Made by a program: the position numbers and the translations under genes. Source: Bradyrhizobiaceae bacterium Ga0074131 (GTDB lineage Bacteria > Pseudomonadota > Alphaproteobacteria > Rhizobiales > Xanthobacteraceae). From it: a stretch of DNA of 64,000 bases. The notes under the pieces were generated by a model, which saw only the letters and a list, made by a program, of their open reading frames with translations, searched no databases and was not told the DNA's origin. This document shows, in pieces, positions 58,716-64,000 of the stretch. The stretch lies in NCBI GenBank assembly GCA_001464035.1, contig LNEC01000016.1, forward strand, positions 1-64,000, read 5' to 3'. How positions within the stretch are numbered: the first letter of the stretch is position 1; every line of letters begins with the position of its first letter.

Positions 58716-59345
58716 ATGTCCCCTGCCTCCTCCAAGATCGCGCTCTTCATCGATGGCGCCAATCTGTACGCAACGGCCAAGACGCTCGGCTTCGACATCG
58801 ATTACAAGCGCCTTCTCAAGGAATTCCAGAGCCGCGGAACGCTGCTGCGCGCGTTTTACTACACCGCGATTATCGAGGACCAGGAATATTCGTCGATCCG
58901 CCCCCTGATCGACTGGCTCGACTACAACGGCTACACCGTCGTGACCAAGGCGACCAAGGAATTCATTGACGCCAGCGGCCGCCGTAAGGTCAAGGGCAAC
59001 ATGGATATCGAACTCGCGGTAGATGCGATGGAACTCGCCGAGCATGTCGACCAGATCGTGCTGTTTTCCGGCGACGGCGATTTTCGCTCGCTGGTCGAAG
59101 CGGTGCAACGCCGCGGCGTCCGCGTCACCGTAGTATCGACGATTTCCAGCCAGCCGCCGATGATCGCCGACGAGCTGCGCCGCCAGGCCGACGTTTTCAC
59201 CGATCTGGCGGAGCTGCAATCCAAGCTTGGACGCGATCCTTCCGAGCGACCGGCTCCCCGCGAGCCGCGCCATCATGCGCCGCAATTCCTGCAGCGCGCG
59301 ACCACGATGGCGCCGAGGGCCCATGACGACGATTTCGAGGACTGA
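58716..59345 (+). CDS. NYN domain protein (LabA/DUF88-type putative RNase)
   Basis: The 209-residue protein has an NYN (PIN-like) nuclease domain with the acidic metal site IALFIDGANLY (8-18, Asp14), KGNMDIELAVDAME (Asp93) and LFSGDGDFRSLVEAV (Asp109, Asp111). These suggest metal-dependent RNA cleavage. The C-terminal 40 residues are basic and disordered. The gene overlaps the uracil-DNA glycosylase gene by 23 bases on the same strand, so they are likely co-expressed. Confidence 0.85.
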   Translation: MSPASSKIALFIDGANLYATAKTLGFDIDYKRLLKEFQSRGTLLRAFYYTAIIEDQEYSSIRPLIDWLDYNGYTVVTKATKEFIDASGRRKVKGNMDIELAVDAMELAEHVDQIVLFSGDGDFRSLVEAVQRRGVRVTVVSTISSQPPMIADELRRQADVFTDLAELQSKLGRDPSERPAPREPRHHAPQFLQRATTMAPRAHDDDFED

Positions 59346-60012
59346 GAAGGACCCGGCGCGCGGCTGGAAGCTGCCCGCCCCGCTTCACAGCGAACCCGAC
59401 CAGAATTGCCCGCTCTGTCCGAGGCTAGCAAGCTTCCGCGACGCCGCGCGCGCGCGCGAGCCAAAGTGGTTCAATTCGCCGGTGCCGTCGTTCGGCGATC
59501 GCAATGCCGCGCTGTTGATCGTTGGCCTCGCGCCGGGCCTGCAGGGCGCCAATCGTACCGGCCGTCCCTTTACCGGCGATTTCGCCGGTGACCTGCTCTA
59601 CAGGACGCTGCTGGAATACGGTTTTGCCGAGGGCGTCTACCAGGCCAGGCCCGACGACGGGCTGAAACTGGTTGATTGCCGGATCAGCAACGCGGTGCGC
59701 TGCGTGCCGCCGCAGAACAAGCCGTTGCCCCTCGAGATCAACACCTGCCGGCAGTTTCTGTCAGCGACCTTCGGGACCATGCCGAAATTGCGGGCGATTG
59801 TGGCGCTCGGCCGCGTCGCGCACGAATCGGTGCTGAAAGTACTGGGACTGCGCGCCGCCGCAGCACCGTTTGCGCACGGCGCCATCCACTCATCCGGCGC
59901 GGTCAAACTTTACGACAGCTATCATTGCTCGCGCTACAACACCAATACCCGGGTCCTGACGCCCGAGATGTTTCGCAGCGTCTTCGCCAGAGTCAGAGCG
60001 GATCTCGGTTAG
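59323..60012 (+). CDS. Uracil-DNA glycosylase, family 4/5 type
   Basis: This 229-residue enzyme removes uracil or deaminated bases from DNA. It has the family motif GLAPGLQGANRTGRPFTGD (68-86), NAVRCVPPQNKPLP, and the final DSYHCSRYNTNT. Cysteines at 29 and 32 and others downstream would bind a 4Fe-4S cluster. The absence of the usual acidic motif-A residue and the N-R-T-G-R pattern favour family 5 (UdgB). The ATG at 59323 lies inside the end of the NYN gene; its stop overlaps the convergent peroxiredoxin by four bases. Confidence 0.85.
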   Translation: MTTISRTEKDPARGWKLPAPLHSEPDQNCPLCPRLASFRDAARAREPKWFNSPVPSFGDRNAALLIVGLAPGLQGANRTGRPFTGDFAGDLLYRTLLEYGFAEGVYQARPDDGLKLVDCRISNAVRCVPPQNKPLPLEINTCRQFLSATFGTMPKLRAIVALGRVAHESVLKVLGLRAAAAPFAHGAIHSSGAVKLYDSYHCSRYNTNTRVLTPEMFRSVFARVRADLG

Positions 60013-60590
60013 GATCTGGCCGGATTCTGCTTCAGCCACGCCAGCACATCGGCGGCGTTTCGGTCGGGCGGAAACACCGGATAGAAGACGCGGGTGATGC
60101 GCGCATGGTCGATGACCAGCGCCAGCCGCTTGATCAGGGTCAGTCCTGCCACTTCCATGGTGGGCAGGTTCAGCGCCCGCGTCAGCGCCAGCTTCTGGTC
60201 CGACAACACCGCGAACGGCAGGTGCAGCCTCGAGGCCATTTCGGTCTGATAGACATTGCTCTGTGTCGACAGACCGAACACATGCTTCGCGCCGGCCGCC
60301 TTCAGCTCGGCGAACAGATCGCGAAACGAGCAGGTCTGCGGCGTGCAGCCGCGGGCGCCCGGAATCATGTCCCAGTCATCGACCAGGCTGATCTTGCCGG
60401 GCTCGCCGGTCCTGGGATAGGCGAACACCACGGTGCGCCCCGGCAGCGCCGACAGCGTTACCGCGGTATCGTCCGTGGCCACCAGACTGAGCGGCGGGAT
60501 CGCCATGCCCTCGAGATGCGCCGCCGCGCCGTCGTCCGACGGCGCCGGAATCTTGCTCCAGTCGACTTCGAGCAGGTTCTTCTGGTTCAT
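60009..60590 (-). CDS. Peroxiredoxin, PrxQ/BCP-like
   Basis: The 193-residue thioredoxin-fold protein has Cys82 and Cys87 in ARGCTPQTCSFRD, matching the GCT-x-Q-x-C pattern of bacterioferritin-comigratory (PrxQ) peroxiredoxins with adjacent peroxidatic and resolving cysteines. It should reduce peroxides with thioredoxin. It lacks the usual proline and threonine spacing before the first cysteine seen in E. coli BCP, so activity is inferred. The ATG at 60590 is chosen over a start 13 codons upstream. Confidence 0.8.
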   Translation of the reverse strand: MNQKNLLEVDWSKIPAPSDDGAAAHLEGMAIPPLSLVATDDTAVTLSALPGRTVVFAYPRTGEPGKISLVDDWDMIPGARGCTPQTCSFRDLFAELKAAGAKHVFGLSTQSNVYQTEMASRLHLPFAVLSDQKLALTRALNLPTMEVAGLTLIKRLALVIDHARITRVFYPVFPPDRNAADVLAWLKQNPARS

Positions 60591-60627
60591 CGCCCTGGCC
60601 TCGTGTTGGTCGTCACTGCCTAGTGGC

Positions 60628-60703
60628 ACTTGCGACGAAGCAATCGAGCTTTCTTGAAGTCAAAAAACAAGGCTGGATTGCTCCGCTTCGCTCGCAATGG
60701 CGG
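60628..60703. repeat. Short dispersed repeat pair before smpB end
   Basis: Two opposed GATTGC-type units, CTTGCGACGAAGCAATC (minus orientation) and GGATTGCTCCGCTTCGCTCG with GCAATGGCGG, flank an AT-rich centre. The second is the same unit as at 43851-43890. It occupies the gap between the peroxiredoxin gene start and the smpB stop. Confidence 0.6.
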
Positions 60704-60722
60704 TTAGCAATATCGGAGGTCC

Positions 60723-61196
60723 CTACCCCCGCGCCCGCAGCAGGCGGCCCTTTTCCCTGCCCCAGTCGCGCTTCTTCTCGCTCTCGCGCTTGTCGTGCAG
60801 TTTCTTGCCCTTGGCCACCGCCAGCAACAGCTTGGCGCGGCCGCGTTCATTGAAATAGAGTTTTAGCGGAATCAGCGTCATGCCGTCGCGGTCGACCGCG
60901 CCCATCAGCTTGTTGATCTGCTTGCGGTGCAGCAGCAGCTTGCGTGGCCGCTTCGGCTCGTGGTTGAAGCGATTGGCCTGCAGATACTCCGGAATATTGG
61001 CGTTGATCAGCCAGATCTCGCCATCCTTGGTATCGGCGTAGGATTCCGCGATGGTCGTCTTGCCGCTGCGAATCGACTTGACCTCGGTGCCGGTCAGCGC
61101 AATGCCGGCCTCAACCGTGTCCTCGATGGCATAGTTGAACCGCGCCTTGCGATTTTCAGCGACGACCTTGATCGCGCGCTCGTTCTTTTCGGCCAT
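60723..61196 (-). CDS. smpB: SsrA-binding protein SmpB
   Basis: SmpB binds tmRNA and guides it to stalled ribosomes for trans-translation. The 157-residue protein has the OB-fold core ([31 protein letters not shown]) and the basic C-terminal tail [15 protein letters not shown] that enters the mRNA channel. It lies downstream of mscL and dapA on the minus strand. The tmRNA gene ssrA is not in this window. Confidence 0.95.
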   Translation of the reverse strand: MAEKNERAIKVVAENRKARFNYAIEDTVEAGIALTGTEVKSIRSGKTTIAESYADTKDGEIWLINANIPEYLQANRFNHEPKRPRKLLLHRKQINKLMGAVDRDGMTLIPLKLYFNERGRAKLLLAVAKGKKLHDKRESEKKRDWGREKGRLLRARG

Positions 61197-61274
61197 GATG
61201 AGAAATGCCTTGAAATCTGTTCTGGAATCTATCGCGGACCGGCAGCGATAACACCCGCGTCCGGCCTGCGCACG

Positions 61275-61688
61275 TCAAGCCTTTTTGAGCAGATCGCGGA
61301 TCTCGGTCAGAAGCTCTTCCTGGCGGCTCGGTTTTGGCGGCGTCGGTGCCGCTTCATCCTTGCGTTTCAGCCGATTCATGAAACGAATGACCAGAAAGAG
61401 CACGAAGGCGATGATGATGAAATTCAGCGTCAGCGTCAGGAAATTGCCCCAGGCTAGCACCGCGCCCTGCTTTTTCGCGTCTGCCAGATTGCCCGCGGTG
61501 ACCGCCTTGGACAGGCCGGTAAAATAGTTGGAGAAATCCAGCCCGCCGGTGATCGCTCCGATGATCGGCATGATGAGGTCGCCGACCAGCGAGGTCACGA
61601 TGCCGCCGAAGGCAGCACCGATGATGACGCCGACCGCGAGGTCGACCACGTTGCCCTTCATGGCGAATTCGCGAAATTCCTTAAGCAT
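61275..61688 (-). CDS. mscL: Large-conductance mechanosensitive channel
   Basis: MscL opens under membrane tension to release solutes at osmotic downshock. The 137-residue protein has the N-terminal [20 protein letters not shown] segment with the first helix, a second helix (about 73-95) and a basic C-terminal cytoplasmic tail. It sits between dapA and smpB on the same strand, a small insertion in the dapA-smpB neighbourhood. Confidence 0.93.
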   Translation of the reverse strand: MLKEFREFAMKGNVVDLAVGVIIGAAFGGIVTSLVGDLIMPIIGAITGGLDFSNYFTGLSKAVTAGNLADAKKQGAVLAWGNFLTLTLNFIIIAFVLFLVIRFMNRLKRKDEAAPTPPKPSRQEELLTEIRDLLKKA

Positions 61689-61763
61689 CGGCAGCCCCTT
61701 CTCTTCAGCTTCACGAACCGGAAGACCTATGGCGGCCAGAATCCTGCCGGCAGCATCGAAGGC

Positions 61764-62654
61764 TCAGTTGATCAGGCCGGCATGCACCATGGCATCGCGG
61801 ATGACCTTGCCGGTTGGCGGCGTTACCGGCATCAGCGGCAGGCGCACGACTTCATCCAGCCGCCCCAGCAGCTTGAGGCCATGCTTGGCTCCAGCGAGGC
61901 CAGGTTCCCTGAAGATGGCATCATGAAGCGGCGTCAACCGGTCCTGAATCTTCAGTCCGGTGGCGTAATCGCCCTTCAGGACGGCGGACATCAGGTCGGC
62001 GCACAGCTTCGGTGCGACATTGGCGACAACCGAGATGCAACCATGTCCGCCCGCGGCCATATAGGCCAGCGCCGTCATGTCCTCGCCGGACAGCTGGATA
62101 AAATCGGGTCCCATCGCGTGGCGCTGCTGCGACACGCGGGCCAGATTGGCGGTGGCGTCCTTGACGCCGGCGATATTCTTCAGCTCGAACAACCGGGTCA
62201 TGGTCTCGACGGACATATCGACGACCGAGCGCGGCGGGATGTTGTAGATGATGATCGGGATGCCGACGGCGTCATTCACGGCCTTGAAGTGCTGGTACAT
62301 CCCTTCCTGGGTGGGCTTGTTGTAATACGGCGTCACCACCAGCACGGCGTCGGCGCCGGCCTTCTCGGCGTGGACAGCCAGATCGATCGCCTCGCGCGTG
62401 GAATTCGAGCCCGCGCCGGCGATAACCGGCACGCGTCCCTTTGCCTCATCGAGACACAACTCCACCACCCTGTGATGTTCGTCATGGCTGAGGGTCGGGC
62501 TTTCTCCGGTCGTACCGACCGGCACCAGACCGTGTGAACCCTGCTCGATCTGCCAGCTCACCAGTGCACGGAAGGCGGCCTCGTCGAGCGAGCCGTCCTT
62601 GAAGGGCGTGACCAAGGCGGTGAATGAGCCGCGAAAATTCGTCCTGGCTGCCAT
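61764..62654 (-). CDS. dapA: 4-hydroxy-tetrahydrodipicolinate synthase
   Basis: DapA condenses pyruvate with aspartate semialdehyde, the first step to lysine and diaminopimelate. The 296-residue TIM barrel has the GTTGES motif (47-52), Tyr137 in IIIYNIP and the Schiff-base Lys165 in GVKDATAN. It is divergent from a soluble lytic transglycosylase, so cell-wall precursor supply and wall turnover genes share a 215-base control region. Confidence 0.94.
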   Translation of the reverse strand: MAARTNFRGSFTALVTPFKDGSLDEAAFRALVSWQIEQGSHGLVPVGTTGESPTLSHDEHHRVVELCLDEAKGRVPVIAGAGSNSTREAIDLAVHAEKAGADAVLVVTPYYNKPTQEGMYQHFKAVNDAVGIPIIIYNIPPRSVVDMSVETMTRLFELKNIAGVKDATANLARVSQQRHAMGPDFIQLSGEDMTALAYMAAGGHGCISVVANVAPKLCADLMSAVLKGDYATGLKIQDRLTPLHDAIFREPGLAGAKHGLKLLGRLDEVVRLPLMPVTPPTGKVIRDAMVHAGLIN

Positions 62655-62869
62655 GGATTTCCTCCGAAAGCTCGTTGCTGGCCGTTTACTGGCGGTAACC
62701 GCGATTCATACCGGGTCTGGCGACCCCGCGAAAGGCCGCTTTGGCCGCGATTTTGCCGCTGTCGTGGCGCAGACATCGGAAACGTCAGTGATTTTAGTGT
62801 TTTGTCCACATATTCAATCAAATAGAGCTAGAGCCTCAGCGATTGAATGATTCGCCGTTAGGGAAAGCC

Positions 62870-64000
62870 GTGACCCGACCCACCCGTGCAGCTGCATTGC
62901 AATCGACGGCATTGGCGATGGGTCTGGTGCTCGCCGTGGGATTGTCGGCGTTTGCAGTGGAGGCGGCGACCAAGCCCAAGGTTCCATTGCCGAAGCCGCG
63001 GCCCATCGCGCGCAATGTAGTTCCCTCAACAGCCGCCACGAATGTCACGCCGGCCGCAAGCACCGCCGCCAAGGCGACGGTTCCGGTGGCCACCGCGGCG
63101 CCGGCCTTGGCGCCCGCGAACCGCCCGCATACGGCCTTGCCGCCGCCGGCGCGCAAGCCGTCGGTGCCGGCGGCGATCGCCGCGACGTCGTCGACCTCGC
63201 AGGCCGACACCGACGCGCTGGAAAACGTCATCGAGCTGGTGCGCAAGCGCAAGGCGGCCGAAGCGACGCAGGCGCAAGCCACCATATCCGATCCGGTCGC
63301 GAAGAAACTCGCCGAATGGATCATCCTGCGCAGTGACGACAATGGCGCGTCGGTCGAGCGCTATCGCGCCTTCATCTTGGCCAATCCAAGCTGGCCCTCG
63401 CAGGTCTTTCTGCGCCGGCGCATCGAGGCGGCGCTGTGGGACGACCGTCGCGACGACGCAACGATATCCGCATGGTTCGACAATGAATCGCCGCGGTCGG
63501 CCAAGGGCAAGCTCTCGCTGGCGCGCGTGATGATCGCGCGCGGCGACCGCGCCAACGCCGAGCGTCTGGTGCGCGACGCCTGGCGGCGCGATTCGATGTC
63601 GGAGGATACCGAGAGCGCCGCGCTCGAACTGTTCGGCGCGCTGATCACGCCGGGCGACCACAAGGCGCGGATGGACTTCCTGCTCTACGGCAGCGAGCAC
63701 GAGGCCGCGCTGCGCGCCGCCAAGCGGCTCGGCGCCAATCACGTGGCGTTGGCGAAAGCGCGCATCGCCGCCCACAAGAAGGCCCCCAACGCCAAGGCAT
63801 TGCTCAACGCGGTTCCTGGCGAATTGCATGGCGATCCCGGCTACATGTTCAGCAAGATCCAGCTGCTGCGCCGCGAAGACAAGTTCGCCGAGGCCGCCCA
63901 GCTGATGCTGAGCGCGCCGAAGGACCCCGGCCGGCTGCACAATCTGGACGAATGGTGGATCGAGCGGCGGTTGTTGTCGCGAAAACTGCTCGACACCGGC
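62870..64000 (+). CDS. Soluble lytic murein transglycosylase, 3' end beyond the window
   Basis: The frame starts at GTG 62870 (AGGGAA site upstream) and stays open to the last base, 377 codons, so the protein is truncated by the window. It has a signal peptide (about 1-31), an alanine/proline-rich linker to about residue 100 and repeated helical hairpins (for example ARVMIARGDRANAERLVRDA) typical of the superhelical U domain of Slt70. The catalytic SLT domain is not included. It should cleave peptidoglycan in the periplasm. Confidence 0.85.
   Translation, partial: MTRPTRAAALQSTALAMGLVLAVGLSAFAVEAATKPKVPLPKPRPIARNVVPSTAATNVTPAASTAAKATVPVATAAPALAPANRPHTALPPPARKPSVPAAIAATSSTSQADTDALENVIELVRKRKAAEATQAQATISDPVAKKLAEWIILRSDDNGASVERYRAFILANPSWPSQVFLRRRIEAALWDDRRDDATISAWFDNESPRSAKGKLSLARVMIARGDRANAERLVRDAWRRDSMSEDTESAALELFGALITPGDHKARMDFLLYGSEHEAALRAAKRLGANHVALAKARIAAHKKAPNAKALLNAVPGELHGDPGYMFSKIQLLRREDKFAEAAQLMLSAPKDPGRLHNLDEWWIERRLLSRKLLDTG

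Overview
The window reads as chromosomal DNA from a Bradyrhizobium-like alphaproteobacterium (Nitrobacteraceae). This rests on the high GC and dense coding, the alphaproteobacterial order glyA-nrdR-ribD-ribE-ribH-nusB-thiL, a Mg-type HemB, an LdtR-like MarR regulator, a ubiquinol-cytochrome c chaperone, a single Rsh protein, and several short dispersed repeat families of the kind I know from Bradyrhizobium intergenic regions. No integrase, transposase, prophage or CRISPR array is visible.

Layout. 1-1.9 kb is a lower-GC, AT-rich stretch with three tightly overlapping unknown genes (secreted protein, 71-residue protein, membrane protein) headed by two tandem palindromes. 2-4.9 kb holds an SDR oxidoreductase and a divergent crotonase/quinone oxidoreductase pair, ending at a damaged tRNA-Pro-like sequence (4879-4933). 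5-9.7 kb is the core lipid block on the minus strand: a YceD-type DUF177 gene, plsX, fabH, ihfA and a merR gene, headed by the cytochrome bc1 chaperone. omlA and a TctC-type binding protein follow on the plus strand. 11.7-19.9 kb is the minus-strand glyA to thiL operon (C1 metabolism, ribonucleotide reductase control, riboflavin, NusB, thiamine) followed by a K+-independent proton-pumping pyrophosphatase. 20-26 kb carries a GST, two small conserved proteins, ldtR, a DUF6163 protein, hemB, an RDD protein and bpt.

26.3-45.5 kb looks like an accessory block inserted in core synteny. It has two MFS exporters, then an arsenic locus: acr3 is divergent from an ArsR-ArsC fusion, a GAPDH, arsJ, a second arsR, a flavoprotein with a cysteine-rich tail, and two MFS genes. 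Together these encode two separate arsenate routes: reduction followed by Acr3 export, and 1-arseno-3-phosphoglycerate formation followed by ArsJ export. Small metabolic genes, a chromate module (rhodanese-ChrB, ChrA, DUF6064) and a CDF zinc/cadmium exporter follow.

45.6-64 kb returns to core genes: parC, recO, a PerM-type transporter with an extra soluble domain, era, rnc, lepB, acpS, pdxJ, rsh, rpoZ, an NYN-domain protein overlapping a family 4/5 uracil-DNA glycosylase, a PrxQ/BCP-like peroxiredoxin, smpB, mscL, dapA and the start of a soluble lytic transglycosylase cut by the window end. Several start codons were moved inward from the longest open frame because of ribosome-binding sites, ATGA overlaps or family length.
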